The notes: generated by a model from the sequence alone, not told the origin. A stretch of 64,000 nucleotides of DNA from Lysobacter sp. FW306-1B-D06B (GCF_038446665.1 NZ_CP151802.1:1674001-1738000), one strand, 5' to 3'. Numbered from the stretch's first letter, positions 31,902-41,427 are shown. Numbers and translations: made by a program.

Positions 31902-33536
31902 ATGCCGAACCCCCTCCGCATCGCCCTCGCACAGTTCGACTTCCCCGTAGGCGCGGTCCAGCAGAACGCCGAGCGCATCGCCACGATGATCGAACTGGCG
32001 CGCGACGAGTACGGCGCCGACGTCGTGCTTTTCCCCGAACTAGCGCTCAGCGGCTACCCGCCGGAGGACCTGCTGCTGCGGCCCGGCTTCCTTGCCGACT
32101 GCCAGGCGGCGATCGAACGCGTCGCCGCCGGCGTGCGCGATATTGTCGCCGTGGTAGGGTGGCCGCAAGCGGCCGGCAGCGTGGTCTACAACGCGGCCAG
32201 CGTGCTGCGCGACGGCCACATCTCGCACACCTACCGCAAGCGCGAGTTGCCCAACTACGCGGTGTTCGACGAACGCCGCTACTTCGATGTCGACCCCGAT
32301 CGCGAGGACTGCGTGTTCGACGTGGACGGCGTGCAGGTCGGGCTGGTGATCTGCGAGGACCTCTGGTTCCCCGAGCCGCTCGCCAGCACCGTCGCCAAAG
32401 GCGCGGAGTTGGTTCTGGTGCCCAACGCCTCGCCGTTTGAACGCGACAAGCATGCCGAGCGCGACACCCTGATGGCGCAGCGCGTGCAGGAAACCGGCGT
32501 CGGCCTGGTGTACCTCAATGTCGTCGGCGGCCAGGATGCGCTGGTGTTCGACGGCGGTTCGGTCGTCGCCGACGGCGACGGCACCGTGCATCCGGCGGCA
32601 GCTGCCTTCACCGACCAGTGGCTGGTGGTGGACTTCGATCCGGACACGCGCCGTTTTTCGCCCGTGCAGTGGATGGAGGACGGCGACGAGAGCCGCGACG
32701 CACTGGCCTGGCGCGCCGTGGTGCGCGGCACGCGCGACTACTTCGCCAAGAACGGCTTCAAGCAGGCGTGGCTGGGTTTGTCCGGTGGTATCGACTCCTC
32801 GCTGGTGCTCGCCATCGCGGTGGATGCGCTGGGCGCGGAGAACGTCACCGCCGTGCGCATGCCTTCGCGCTACACGGCCGACCTGTCCAACGACCTGGCC
32901 GATGAGCAGTGCCGCATGCAGGGCGTGCGCCTGTTGACGGTGCCGATCGAGAAGCCGTTCCAGGGTTTCCTCGATGCGCTGTCCGAGCAGTTCGCCGGCC
33001 ACCCGGTCGATACCACCGAGGAAAACCTGCAGTCCCGTGCGCGCGGCGCGCTGATGATGGCGATGAGCAACAAGTTCGGTGGCCTGCTGCTGACCACGGG
33101 CAACAAGAGCGAATACGCGGTCGGCTACGCCACCATCTACGGCGACATGTGCGGGGGTTATGCGCCGCTGAAGGACCTGTACAAGACCGAGGTCTTCCAG
33201 CTCGCGCGCTGGCGCAACACCGTCGGCGACCGCGTGATCCCGCAGGGCGTGATCGACCGGCCGCCCTCGGCGGAACTGCGCGAGAACCAGAAGGACCAGG
33301 ATTCGCTGCCGCCGTACGACGTGCTCGACGCGATCCTGCTGCGCTACGTCGACCAGGAGCAGTCGCGCGAGGAAATCGTCGGCGCCGGCTTCGACGAGGC
33401 GACCGTGGACCGCGTGCTGCGCCTGGTGCGCATCAGCGAATGGAAGCGCCACCAGTCTGCGCCGGGCCCCAAGGTCTCGCGGCGCGCGTTCGGGCGCGAG
33501 CGGCGGTATCCGATCAGCAACGGCTACCGGCATTGA
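31902..33536 (+). CDS. nadE: Glutamine-dependent NAD+ synthetase
   Basis: Final enzyme of NAD synthesis, converting deamido-NAD to NAD with ammonia drawn from glutamine. The 544-residue protein has two domains. The N-terminal nitrilase-type glutaminase has the E46, K113 and C151 triad (C151 in LVICEDLWFP). The C-terminal N-type ATP-pyrophosphatase synthetase has the SGGIDSS loop (294-300). ATG 31902 has an AGG ribosome site 6 bases upstream; a TTG at 31896 is less likely. It stands alone between two intrinsic terminators. Confidence 0.95.
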   Translation: MPNPLRIALAQFDFPVGAVQQNAERIATMIELARDEYGADVVLFPELALSGYPPEDLLLRPGFLADCQAAIERVAAGVRDIVAVVGWPQAAGSVVYNAASVLRDGHISHTYRKRELPNYAVFDERRYFDVDPDREDCVFDVDGVQVGLVICEDLWFPEPLASTVAKGAELVLVPNASPFERDKHAERDTLMAQRVQETGVGLVYLNVVGGQDALVFDGGSVVADGDGTVHPAAAAFTDQWLVVDFDPDTRRFSPVQWMEDGDESRDALAWRAVVRGTRDYFAKNGFKQAWLGLSGGIDSSLVLAIAVDALGAENVTAVRMPSRYTADLSNDLADEQCRMQGVRLLTVPIEKPFQGFLDALSEQFAGHPVDTTEENLQSRARGALMMAMSNKFGGLLLTTGNKSEYAVGYATIYGDMCGGYAPLKDLYKTEVFQLARWRNTVGDRVIPQGVIDRPPSAELRENQKDQDSLPPYDVLDAILLRYVDQEQSREEIVGAGFDEATVDRVLRLVRISEWKRHQSAPGPKVSRRAFGRERRYPISNGYRH

Positions 33537-33555
33537 CCTGCCGGAGCGCGCAAAC

Positions 33556-33583
33556 AAAAACGCCGCCCGAGGGCGGCGTTTTT
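33556..33583. terminator. Bidirectional terminator between nadE and bamD
   Basis: CGCCGCC/GGCGGCG stem with a CGAG loop, flanked by AAAAA and TTTTT, 19 bases after nadE and 22 bases beyond the bamD stop. The symmetry suits the two convergent genes. Confidence 0.88.
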
Positions 33584-33605
33584 GCTGATGCGGAATCCGA
33601 AGCGG

Positions 33606-34451
33606 TCAGTCGTTGTCCAGCGCCGACTTCTCGCCCGCGAACGGGTTGAGCTTGCGCCAGTTGCTCGGATAGTCCGGCCACTTGCCGGCGAGGAACGGGT
33701 GGCTGGGGTCGTTGAGCTGCAGCACGCGGCGCGCGTCGGCGGCCAGCGCCTCGTTGCCCAGGCCCTCGTAGGCGGCGGCGAGCGTGGCGACGGCGTCGTT
33801 CTGGTACGAGCTCTGCGGGTAGGTTTCCAGCAGGAACTTGGCGCGCTCGGCAGCGGCCACGTACGCGGTGCGGCGCAGGTAGTACAGGGCGGTGTCGAGC
33901 TCGTGGCGGGCGAACATGTCGCGCAGGCCGGCCATGCGGACACGCGCATCGGCGGCGTAGCGGCTGTTCGGGTAGCGGTCGGCGACGATGGAGAAGTCGT
34001 TGAACGCCTGAAGCGGGGTCGCCAGGTCGCGGCGGCTGGCGTCCAGCGTCCACACCTTCTGCAGGAACACCGTGTCGCGGCTGGAGTTGCTCAGGCCGCG
34101 CAGGTAGTACATGTAGGCGATGTTCTTGTGCGTCGGGTAGGTGCGGATGAAGCGGTCGATGCTGCTGATCGCGTCATCGTGCTTGCCGGCCTTGTACTGG
34201 GCGTAGGCGGTCTCGACCAGCGCCTGCTCGGTGTACGGCCCGTACGGATACTGGGCGACGAGGCGCTTGAAGGTGGTCTCGGCGGCCGACCAGTTGCCGT
34301 TGACCATCGACTTGTGAGCCTTTTCGTACAGCTGCTCGACGGGCACGCCCTCGTCCGCGTCCTTGTTCTTGAATTTGCTGCAGCCCACGCCGGCGAAGGC
34401 GACGATCAGCAGCAGGGCGAGCAGGCGCGAAGGGGCGGAGCGTAGGGTCAT
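33606..34451 (-). CDS. bamD: Outer-membrane assembly lipoprotein BamD
   Basis: Essential outer-membrane lipoprotein of the beta-barrel assembly machine, bound to BamA on the periplasmic side. The 281-residue product has a lipoprotein signal peptide ending at a single N-terminal cysteine (residue 24, in AGVGCSK) and about five TPR-like repeats ([27 protein letters not shown] and so on). The residue three before the Cys is Gly rather than Leu, a slightly atypical lipobox. The ATG at 34451 is the family start. It is divergent from rluD. Confidence 0.94.
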   Translation of the reverse strand: MTLRSAPSRLLALLLIVAFAGVGCSKFKNKDADEGVPVEQLYEKAHKSMVNGNWSAAETTFKRLVAQYPYGPYTEQALVETAYAQYKAGKHDDAISSIDRFIRTYPTHKNIAYMYYLRGLSNSSRDTVFLQKVWTLDASRRDLATPLQAFNDFSIVADRYPNSRYAADARVRMAGLRDMFARHELDTALYYLRRTAYVAAAERAKFLLETYPQSSYQNDAVATLAAAYEGLGNEALAADARRVLQLNDPSHPFLAGKWPDYPSNWRKLNPFAGEKSALDND

Positions 34452-34530
34452 GGGATCTCGACGGGCGCCGAAGGTACGAAGACCGGATAATAGCAGTCCC
34501 CGCATGCCCGCCCTGAATCCTGCCCGTCCG

Positions 34531-35517
34531 ATGACCACCGATTCCCATTCCCCGGCCGCCCTCCTGCAAGCGACCGTCCCGGACGCCGCGGCCGGCCGTC
34601 GTTTCGACGCGGTCCTGGCCGAGCTGTTCCCGGACTTCTCCCGCTCCCGCCTGGCCGCCTGGATCAAATCCGGCGACGCCCGCCTGGACGGGCGTGAGGT
34701 CCGGCCGCGCGATCCGGTCCGCGGCGGCGAGACCGTCACCCTCAATGCCGCGCTGGAGGTGCAGACGCATTCGCAGCCCGAGGACATCGCGCTGGACGTC
34801 CTGTACGAGGACGAGCACGTCTTCGTGATCAACAAGCCCGCCGGCCTGGTGGTCCACCCGGGCGCTGGCAATCCGGCCGGCACGCTGGTCAATGCGCTGC
34901 TGCACCGCGACCCCTCGCTCAACACGCTGCCACGCGCGGGCATCGTCCACCGGCTCGACAAGGACACCTCCGGCGTCATGGTCGTGGCCCGCACGCTGCA
35001 GGCGCATACGGCGCTGATCGAGCAGCTGTCCTCGCGCCAGGTGCACCGCCAGTACCTGGCCGTCGTGGTCGGCGCGCTGGTGTCCGGTGGCACGGCCAAC
35101 GCGCCGATCGACCGTCACCCGCGCGACCGCATCCGCATGACCGTGCGCGAGGACGGCCGCGACGCCGTCACCCATTTCCGCCTGCGCGAACGCTTCCGCG
35201 CGCACACCCTGCTGGAATGCCGCCTGGAAACCGGCCGCACCCACCAGATCCGCGTGCACATGGCGCACCTCAAGCATCCGATCATCGGCGATCCGCTGTA
35301 TGGCGGCCCGTTGAAGCTGCCGCGCGGCGCGACCGAGGAACTCATCGAGACGCTGCGTGGCTTCAAGCGCCAGGCGCTGCACGCGGAGACGCTGGAATTC
35401 GCCCATCCCGTGACCGGCGAGCCCGTGCGTTGCTCCGCCCCGGCACCGGACGACTTCAATCATCTCGTGCGCGTATTGCACGACGACACAGCGGCCGCTG
35501 CCGAGCGGGAACGCTGA
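34531..35517 (+). CDS. rluD: 23S rRNA pseudouridine(1911/1915/1917) synthase RluD
   Basis: Converts three uridines of 23S rRNA helix 69 to pseudouridine. The 328-residue product has an N-terminal S4 RNA-binding domain ([14 protein letters not shown] region) and a RluA-family catalytic domain with the invariant D143 in [10 protein letters not shown] start at ATG 34531, which gives the family length; an upstream in-frame ATG at 34504 adds nine residues without a ribosome site. A GATAAT -10-like box sits at 34486-34491 in the region shared with bamD. pgeF follows after 3 bases. Confidence 0.93.
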   Translation: MTTDSHSPAALLQATVPDAAAGRRFDAVLAELFPDFSRSRLAAWIKSGDARLDGREVRPRDPVRGGETVTLNAALEVQTHSQPEDIALDVLYEDEHVFVINKPAGLVVHPGAGNPAGTLVNALLHRDPSLNTLPRAGIVHRLDKDTSGVMVVARTLQAHTALIEQLSSRQVHRQYLAVVVGALVSGGTANAPIDRHPRDRIRMTVREDGRDAVTHFRLRERFRAHTLLECRLETGRTHQIRVHMAHLKHPIIGDPLYGGPLKLPRGATEELIETLRGFKRQALHAETLEFAHPVTGEPVRCSAPAPDDFNHLVRVLHDDTAAAAERER

Positions 35518-35520
35518 TCG

Positions 35521-36276
35521 ATGGCCGCGCCGTGGCTCGATGCACAGTGGCCGGCACCCTCGCGCGTGCACGGATTCACCACGCTGCGGCACGGCCTGGG
35601 CGTCTCGCAGGCGCCGTTCGATGAACTCAACCTGGGGTTGCGCGCCGGCGACGATGCGCAGGCGGTGGAGCGCAACCGCGCGCTGCTCGCCGAGCAGGCG
35701 CGCCTGCCTTCCGCGCCGTGCTGGCTGCGACAGGTCCACGGTGTCGACGTGCACCGTTTCGACGAACCGGCGACGGAGGAAGTCACCGCCGACGCTTCGG
35801 TGACCTCGCAGCCCGGTGTCGTCCTGTCGATCCTCACCGCCGATTGCATGCCGGTGCTGTTCTGCGCCGAGGAAGGCGACGAGATCGGCGCCGCGCACGC
35901 AGGCTGGCGCGGCCTGGTCGGCGGCGTCCTGGAAAACACGCTCGCCGCCATGCGCACCGCGCCCGTGCGCATGCACGTCTGGCTCGGACCGGCCGCGGGC
36001 CCGCAGGCGTATGAAATCGGCGAAGAGGTGTACGACGCCTTCGTCTCGCGCGACTGGGCGGCCGGCAGCGCCTTCGTGACGACGCGTCCGCACCACTGGC
36101 GCGTGGATCTCTACGCTCTGGCGCGGCAACGGTTGCTGGCGGCCGGGATGTCGCCCGAACGCATCCACGGCGGCGGGCTGTGCACGATCAGCGAACCGCA
36201 ACGCTTCTTCTCCCACCGCCGCGACCAGCGCACCGGCCGCATGGCTTCGCTGCTCTGGATCGACCCGCGCGAATGA
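35521..36276 (+). CDS. pgeF: PgeF (YfiH/LACC1 family) purine nucleoside phosphorylase-like enzyme
   Basis: Family known as laccase-like or YfiH. Members cleave adenosine and inosine by phosphorolysis, and in E. coli the protein prevents misincorporation of L-Ser into peptidoglycan. The 251-residue product keeps the zinc-site residues H73, C109 (LTADCMPV) and H126 (AAHAGWRG). It follows rluD closely, the usual arrangement in proteobacteria, and its stop overlaps the DUF4166 gene start by 4 bases. Confidence 0.92.
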   Translation: MAAPWLDAQWPAPSRVHGFTTLRHGLGVSQAPFDELNLGLRAGDDAQAVERNRALLAEQARLPSAPCWLRQVHGVDVHRFDEPATEEVTADASVTSQPGVVLSILTADCMPVLFCAEEGDEIGAAHAGWRGLVGGVLENTLAAMRTAPVRMHVWLGPAAGPQAYEIGEEVYDAFVSRDWAAGSAFVTTRPHHWRVDLYALARQRLLAAGMSPERIHGGGLCTISEPQRFFSHRRDQRTGRMASLLWIDPRE

Positions 36277-36821
36277 GCGCCCTCGCGCCGACGCCGCTGT
36301 ACCGTCAGCTGCTTCCGGCGCGTTTCGACGATCTGCCGCCGACCGTGCGCGCATTGCACGAGCGCGTTGGATTCCATCGTTATCACGGCAAGGTCGAAGT
36401 GGAGCGCGGGCACGGCGTCCTGTCGTGCCTGTGCGCGTGGGCGACGCGGTTGCCGGCGGAAGGTCGTGGCACGATCGACGTCGAGATCGACAGCACCCTG
36501 CATCGCGAACGCTGGGCGCGCATCATCAATGGCCGCGCGATGCGCTCGCGCCTGTGGGCGAGCGACGGACTGTTGTGCGAACGACTGGGGCTGGTGACGT
36601 TCGGTTTTCGCCTCGACGTGGAAGCGCTTGGAAGCGGCCACGCGGTCGTGTGGCGCGTGGCGAAGGTGCGCGCGCTGGGCGTGCCGTTGCCGCGGCGCTG
36701 GTTCGATGGTGTCGTTGCACGCGAATACGAACGCGAACATCGCTACCGTTTTGATGTGAACGCGGCGATGCCGTGGATCGGTCGGCTGGTGCATTACCGG
36801 GGGTGGCTGGATGTCGGTTGA
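36273..36821 (+). CDS. DUF4166 domain protein
   Basis: The 182-residue product matches the DUF4166 pattern: an N-terminal YRQLLPARFDDLPPTVRALHE segment and a VERGHGVLSCLCAW segment, then a basic, Trp- and Arg-rich beta-strand-forming region. No signal peptide or membrane segment is visible. The biochemical role is unknown. ATG 36273 overlaps the pgeF stop, and the end overlaps the DCC-family gene by 11 bases, so it belongs to the rluD-pgeF operon. Confidence 0.75.
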   Translation: MSALAPTPLYRQLLPARFDDLPPTVRALHERVGFHRYHGKVEVERGHGVLSCLCAWATRLPAEGRGTIDVEIDSTLHRERWARIINGRAMRSRLWASDGLLCERLGLVTFGFRLDVEALGSGHAVVWRVAKVRALGVPLPRRWFDGVVAREYEREHRYRFDVNAAMPWIGRLVHYRGWLDVG

Positions 36822-37227
36822 ACTCGATCGCGGGCACGCGGTAATCGTCTTCGACGGCGTGTGCGTGGTGTGCAACGGTTGGGTGCGGTTCCTGCTCCGG
36901 CACGACCGCCGCGCACGTTACCGCTTCGCCGCGATGCAGAGCGAAAGCGGTCGCGCACTGCTGATCTCGCACGGACTGGATGCGGACGATCCCGTGTCGT
37001 TCCTGCTCATCGAAGAAGGCGTCGCGTGGACCGACACGGACGCGATCATCCGCGTGCTCTCGGGTCTGGGGGGCGCGTGGCGGATCGCGGCACTGCTGCG
37101 CGTGTTGCCGCGAGGCCTGCGCGACCGACTCTATCGCTGGTTCGCGCGAAATCGCTACCGGATCTTCGGACGATACGAGCACTGCGCGATTCCCGCGCCA
37201 GAACAGGCCGCGAGGTTCCTGCCATGA
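36811..37227 (+). CDS. DCC-family thiol-disulfide oxidoreductase-like protein (DUF393)
   Basis: The 138-residue product has the DUF393 signature: FDGVCVVCNGWVRF near residue 14 with a CxxC pair (C18, C21), then RFAAMQS and a predicted helical half ending in YRWFARNRYRIFGR. The family is named for its DxxCxxC motif and is assumed to be redox-active, but no reaction has been assigned. It overlaps both neighbours, so DUF4166, DCC and the DUF3574 lipoprotein gene form one transcript. Confidence 0.82.
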   Translation: MSVELDRGHAVIVFDGVCVVCNGWVRFLLRHDRRARYRFAAMQSESGRALLISHGLDADDPVSFLLIEEGVAWTDTDAIIRVLSGLGGAWRIAALLRVLPRGLRDRLYRWFARNRYRIFGRYEHCAIPAPEQAARFLP

Positions 37228-37670
37228 CCTCCTTTCGTTTCGCGCTCGCCATCGTGCTCGCGGCATCGTTGCTGACCGGCTGCGCGAGCACCGGCTCGAC
37301 CACGGCCTCGATGCAGGGCGATGCCGCAAGGCCGGCGCACTCCGCCGGCTGGATCCGCAGCGAGCTGTACTTCGCCGTCGGCAACGAGGACGGCACCGGC
37401 ACCATCCACGAATCGCAGTGGCGTGCGTTCCTCGACGGCGAAGTGACGCCGCGCTTCCCGGACGGTCTGACCGTGCTCGATGGCTACGGCCAGTGGCGCT
37501 TCCAGCAGGATGGTCGGCTGGTGCGGCAACGCTGCAAGGTGCTCGTCGTGTTGCACGAGGATGGCGCGAAGCGTCGCGAGGACATCGAGGCCATCCGCCT
37601 GGCGTGGAAACGCGTGACGGGGCATGAGTCGGTGTTGTGGGCGCGCGGCGCGGTGGACGTTTCGTTCTGA
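37224..37670 (+). CDS. DUF3574 lipoprotein
   Basis: The 148-residue product has a lipoprotein signal peptide with a good lipobox (LLTG-C20). The body matches DUF3574: the SELYFAVG segment, TPRFPDGLTVLDGYGQW, and a C-terminal strand containing RVTGHESVLWA. It is probably anchored in the outer membrane, facing the periplasm. Function unknown. The ATG overlaps the DCC-gene stop by 4 bases, and the gene ends the operon that began with rluD. Confidence 0.78.
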   Translation: MTSFRFALAIVLAASLLTGCASTGSTTASMQGDAARPAHSAGWIRSELYFAVGNEDGTGTIHESQWRAFLDGEVTPRFPDGLTVLDGYGQWRFQQDGRLVRQRCKVLVVLHEDGAKRREDIEAIRLAWKRVTGHESVLWARGAVDVSF

Positions 37671-37731
37671 GCAGGCGGCCGGGCCGGCGATGCGCGGCTG
37701 CCTGCGCCATGTCCTCATTCCAATCCTTCCG

Positions 37732-37788
37732 TTGGAAGAGGGCTCAAAGCCGCTAGGATCTCCCCATCCCGGATCTCCCATCCGGGAT
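37732..37788 (+). promoter_or_regulatory. Promoter-like pair and dyad before the permease gene
   Basis: TTGGAA (37732-37737) and TAGGAT (37754-37759), 16 bases apart, form a plausible sigma-70 promoter. Just downstream, ATCCCGGAT (37766-37774) and ATCCGGGAT (37780-37788) form a perfect 9-bp inverted repeat with a 5-base loop. It is placed where an operator or leader hairpin would lie, 27 bases before the start codon. Confidence 0.4.
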
Positions 37789-37814
37789 CTTCCATCCCAC
37801 GCCGCGAGCCTTTC

Positions 37815-39419
37815 ATGCCGCCCACCACCCCACGCCGCTGGTTCGTCCCCGGCGACCTCAACGGTTTCTTCGGCCTCGTCGTCGACAACCTGTCGATCCT
37901 GGGCTTCATCTCCGCCGCGCTGATCGGCATCTTCGGCTTCCCCGCCGAGGTCGTGTTCACGCGCATGTTCCCCGGCACGGCGTTCGGCGTGCTGGTCGGC
38001 AACCTGATCTACACGTGGATGGCGCACCGGCTGGCGCGCGAGAGCGGCCGCACGGACGTCACCGCGATGCCGCTCGGCCTGGACGCGCCGACCAGCATCG
38101 GCATGGCGCTGCTCGTGCTGGGGCCTGCGTTCGTCGCGTTCAAGCAGCAGGGCATGGACGAAGCCGCTGCCGCGACGGCGACGTGGCAGCTCGGCATGGC
38201 CTCGCTGGTGGTCATGGGCGTGCTCAAGCTGGTGCTGTCGTTCTTCGGCGATGCGATCACGCGCGCGGTGCCGCGCGCCGCGCTGCTGGGTTCGATCGGC
38301 GGCGCTGCGCTCGCCTTGCTCGGCTTCCTGCCGTTGATCGAAACGCTGCGCTCGCCGGTGGTGGGCTTCGTCACCTTCGGCCTGTTGATGTACGTGCTGG
38401 TGGCCAAGGGCAAGCTGCCGATTCGCATGCCCGGCGTGCTGCTGGCCTTCATCGTCGGCACCGTGCTGTATTACGGCCTGGGCCTGGCGGGGCTGGGCAC
38501 GCCGGGCTTCAAGCTGCCCGATGCCACGCCGCTGCGCTTCACCTTGCCGCTGCCCACGCTCGGGTTCCTCGAAGGCCTGCCGTACACCGTGCCGTACCTG
38601 CCGCTGCTGCTGCCGTTCGGCCTGCTGATGGTGGTGGGCGGCATCAACGTCAGCGAGAGCGCACGCGCGGCCGGCGATGACTACCGCACGCGCGACGTGC
38701 TGCTGGCCGAGGCGATCTCCACGCTGGTCGCCGGCTTCTGCGGTGGCGTCGCGCAGACCACGCCGTACATCGGCCAGCCCGCGTACAAGCACATGGGCGC
38801 GCGCATGGGTTACACGCTGCTCACCGGTTTGTTCATCGGACTGGGCGGCATCTTCGGCTACGTGTCCGGGCTGGTGCAGTGGCTGCCGATCGCGGTGCTG
38901 GCGCCGATCATCGTCTACGTCGGCATGGACATCACCGTGCAGGCCTTCCACGAGAGCCCGCGCCGGCACGCGCTCGCGGTCGCGCTGGCGTTCCTGCCGT
39001 CCATCGCCTACCTGCTGGTGATCAAGGTCGGCAATCCCGCGTGGATCGCGCCGGACCGCTTCGCCGCGCTGTACGACGGCGTCGACGGCCATGGCCTGCC
39101 GGACCTGGCCACCATCGTCACGCTGGGCAACGGCTTCATCATCACCGCGATGATCTGGTCCAGCGCACTGGTGGCGATGATCGAACACCGCTTCCGCCGC
39201 GCGGCGCTGGTGCTGCTCATCGGCGCGGCGCTGACGCTGTTCGGCTTCATCCATTCGGTCGATCCGCGCGGCAGCATCTACTGGCCGTGGATGCTGGAAG
39301 GCCTGCGCAAGGCGATCGCCTGGCAGTTCGCCGGTGCCTACGTGGCGCTGGCCGTGCTGCTGGGTTTGCTGTCGCTGCAACGGCAGGCGCCGGTCGAAAG
39401 CGTGGATACGGCACATTGA
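37815..39419 (+). CDS. NCS2/SulP-type permease, substrate unknown
   Basis: The 534-residue product has 12-14 membrane helices and the layout of NCS2-like transporters, which carry nucleobases and related solutes. The VDNLSILGF start, the TAMPLGLDAPTSIGM segment and the QTTPYIGQPAYKHMGAR segment stand in the positions of the family's substrate-binding half-helices. It lacks the close motifs of known uracil, xanthine or AzgA carriers, so no substrate is assigned. It is monocistronic, with a promoter-like pair and dyad upstream. Confidence 0.75.
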   Translation: MPPTTPRRWFVPGDLNGFFGLVVDNLSILGFISAALIGIFGFPAEVVFTRMFPGTAFGVLVGNLIYTWMAHRLARESGRTDVTAMPLGLDAPTSIGMALLVLGPAFVAFKQQGMDEAAAATATWQLGMASLVVMGVLKLVLSFFGDAITRAVPRAALLGSIGGAALALLGFLPLIETLRSPVVGFVTFGLLMYVLVAKGKLPIRMPGVLLAFIVGTVLYYGLGLAGLGTPGFKLPDATPLRFTLPLPTLGFLEGLPYTVPYLPLLLPFGLLMVVGGINVSESARAAGDDYRTRDVLLAEAISTLVAGFCGGVAQTTPYIGQPAYKHMGARMGYTLLTGLFIGLGGIFGYVSGLVQWLPIAVLAPIIVYVGMDITVQAFHESPRRHALAVALAFLPSIAYLLVIKVGNPAWIAPDRFAALYDGVDGHGLPDLATIVTLGNGFIITAMIWSSALVAMIEHRFRRAALVLLIGAALTLFGFIHSVDPRGSIYWPWMLEGLRKAIAWQFAGAYVALAVLLGLLSLQRQAPVESVDTAH

Positions 39420-39477
39420 GCCTGACGTCCCGCGCCCTCATCTGATTCCTTCGCCCCCACGAAACGAAGACACGACC

Positions 39478-40008
39478 ATGTCCCTGCAAGACCAGCTCAA
39501 CGCCAACCCGGGCGTGACCGCCACCCGCGACGCCGCCACCCAGGGTTTCGTCTTCAACCACACCATGCTGCGCGTCAAGGACGTGGTGACGTCGCTGGAT
39601 TTCTACACGCGCGTGCTCGGCTTCACGCTGGTGCGCCGGCGCGATTTCGACGAAGCGAAGTTCAGCCTCTACTTCCTCGTGCTGGTGGACGACCCGGCGC
39701 AGATCCCGGCCGAGGAACCCGCGCGCGGCGAGTGGCTGCTGAGCCAGCGCGGCGTGCTGGAACTCACGCACAACCACGGCACCGAATCCGATCCCGCATT
39801 CCACTACCACGACGGCAACGGCGAGCCGCGCGGCTTCGGCCACATCTGTGTCTCGGTGCCGGACGTGGAGGCCGCGTGCGCGCGTTTCGAGCAACTCGGC
39901 GTTGCGTTCCAGAAGCGCCTTACCGACGGCCGCATGAAGAACATCGCCTTCATCAAGGATCCGGACGGTTACTGGGTCGAGATCCTCCAGCCGACCACGC
40001 GCGTGTAA
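39478..40008 (+). CDS. gloA: Glyoxalase I (lactoylglutathione lyase)
   Basis: Metal-dependent enzyme that converts the methylglyoxal-glutathione hemithioacetal to S-lactoylglutathione. The 176-residue product is of the longer, eukaryote-like class. The metal ligands expected for the family are present: H28, E95, H122 and E168. The GFGHICVSVPDV segment is typical. ATG 39478 lies after an ACGAAG-type weak ribosome site. It is convergent with otsA, leaving 48 bases between them. Confidence 0.93.
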   Translation: MSLQDQLNANPGVTATRDAATQGFVFNHTMLRVKDVVTSLDFYTRVLGFTLVRRRDFDEAKFSLYFLVLVDDPAQIPAEEPARGEWLLSQRGVLELTHNHGTESDPAFHYHDGNGEPRGFGHICVSVPDVEAACARFEQLGVAFQKRLTDGRMKNIAFIKDPDGYWVEILQPTTRV

Positions 40009-40056
40009 TAAGCCCGCACGATGCCGACGCGACGGCGCACGAGCGCCGTTCGCGTG

Positions 40057-41427
40057 CTACGCCGGCTCGCGCAATGCCGCCAGGAAATTCCTCCGCCAGG
40101 CCGTGATGTCGTGCGTGCGCAGCACCTCGATCATCGAGGCCCATCGCTCGCGCCGTTCTTCCAGCGGCATTTCCATCGCGGCGGCGATCGCATCGGCCAC
40201 GCCGTCGAGGTCGTAGGGATTCACCAGCAGCGCCGCGTCGAGTTCGCGCGCAGCGCCGGCGAAAGTCGACAGCACTAGCACGCCCGGGTCCGCCGGATCC
40301 TGCGCCGCCACGTATTCCTTCGCGACCAGGTTCATGCCGTCGCGCAGCGGCGTGACCAGCCCCACGTGCGCCAGACGGTAGAAGCCCGTCAGCGTCGGGT
40401 GCGGGTAGTTGCGATTGACGTAGCGCACGGGCGTCCAGTCGGGCTCGGCGTGCGCGCCGTTGATGTGGCCGGAGAGTTGTTCGAGCTCGCTGCGCAGGTT
40501 CTGGTACTCCAGCACTTCGCCACGCGACACCGGCGCGATCTGCAGGAACGTCAGCTTGCCGCGATGCTCCGGATGGCGCTTGAGGAAGCGGCCGAACGCA
40601 CGGAAGCGTTCCGGCAGTCCCTTCGAATAGTCCAGGCGGTCCACGCCGATCGCCAGCGCGCGTCCGGACAGGCTGCCGGCCAGCCGCTTCACGCCGGCCT
40701 TGCCGGACGCCGCGCGCGCCTGCTGCTCGATCTGCGCGGTGTCGATCCCGATCGGGAACGCGCCCGCGCGCAGGCGCTTGCCCTTGCGCGTTTCCAGCAC
40801 GCCGTGCGAGATCACGCGGCCGCGCCCGAACAGGCGTACGTAATCCTGGAAGCGCTCCAGGTCGCGCTCGGTCTGGAAGCCGATCAGGTCATACGACGAC
40901 AAACCTTCGAACAGCCGCTCATGCTGCGGCAACGCCGCCAGCAGGTCGGAGGAGGGCATCGGCACATGCAGGAAGAACCCCAGCCGGCACGCCACGCCCA
41001 GTTCTCGCAGCAGCTTCGCCATCGGAATCAGGTGGTAGTCGTGCACCCACACGATGTCGTCGTCGCGCAGCAGCGGCGCGAGCTTCTCGGCGAACAGCGC
41101 GTTTACGCGGCGATACGCGGCATACGTGACGCGGCTGTAGTCCACCAGGTCCACGCGGAAATGCAGCAATGGCCACAGGGTTCGGTTGGCGAAACCGTTG
41201 TAGTAGTCGTCGTGGTCGCGCTTGGACAGATCGACGGTGACGTAGCGGATGTTGCCCGCGTCGCGCTCGTGCAACTGGCCGGAGTCGTCCGGGTCGATGC
41301 GCCCGCTCCAGCCGAACCACAGGCCGCCGGTTTCCTCCAGCGCGGACTGCAGCGCCACCGCGAGCCCGCCCGGGCTGTTCACTCCCGGCAACGCGACGCG
41401 GTTGGAAACGATGACCAGACGACTCAT
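40057..41427 (-). CDS. otsA: Trehalose-6-phosphate synthase OtsA
   Basis: GT20 glycosyltransferase that joins UDP-glucose and glucose-6-phosphate. The 456-residue length is normal. Active-site features are visible: R10 in SNRV, the G-G loop near residue 20, the WVHDYHLIP segment, the FFLHVPMPSSD segment and the VDRLDYSKG motif with the phosphate-binding Arg/Lys pair. It is the last gene of otsB-GH15-otsA; its ATG overlaps the GH15 stop by 4 bases. Confidence 0.95.
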   Translation of the reverse strand: MSRLVIVSNRVALPGVNSPGGLAVALQSALEETGGLWFGWSGRIDPDDSGQLHERDAGNIRYVTVDLSKRDHDDYYNGFANRTLWPLLHFRVDLVDYSRVTYAAYRRVNALFAEKLAPLLRDDDIVWVHDYHLIPMAKLLRELGVACRLGFFLHVPMPSSDLLAALPQHERLFEGLSSYDLIGFQTERDLERFQDYVRLFGRGRVISHGVLETRKGKRLRAGAFPIGIDTAQIEQQARAASGKAGVKRLAGSLSGRALAIGVDRLDYSKGLPERFRAFGRFLKRHPEHRGKLTFLQIAPVSRGEVLEYQNLRSELEQLSGHINGAHAEPDWTPVRYVNRNYPHPTLTGFYRLAHVGLVTPLRDGMNLVAKEYVAAQDPADPGVLVLSTFAGAARELDAALLVNPYDLDGVADAIAAAMEMPLEERRERWASMIEVLRTHDITAWRRNFLAALREPA

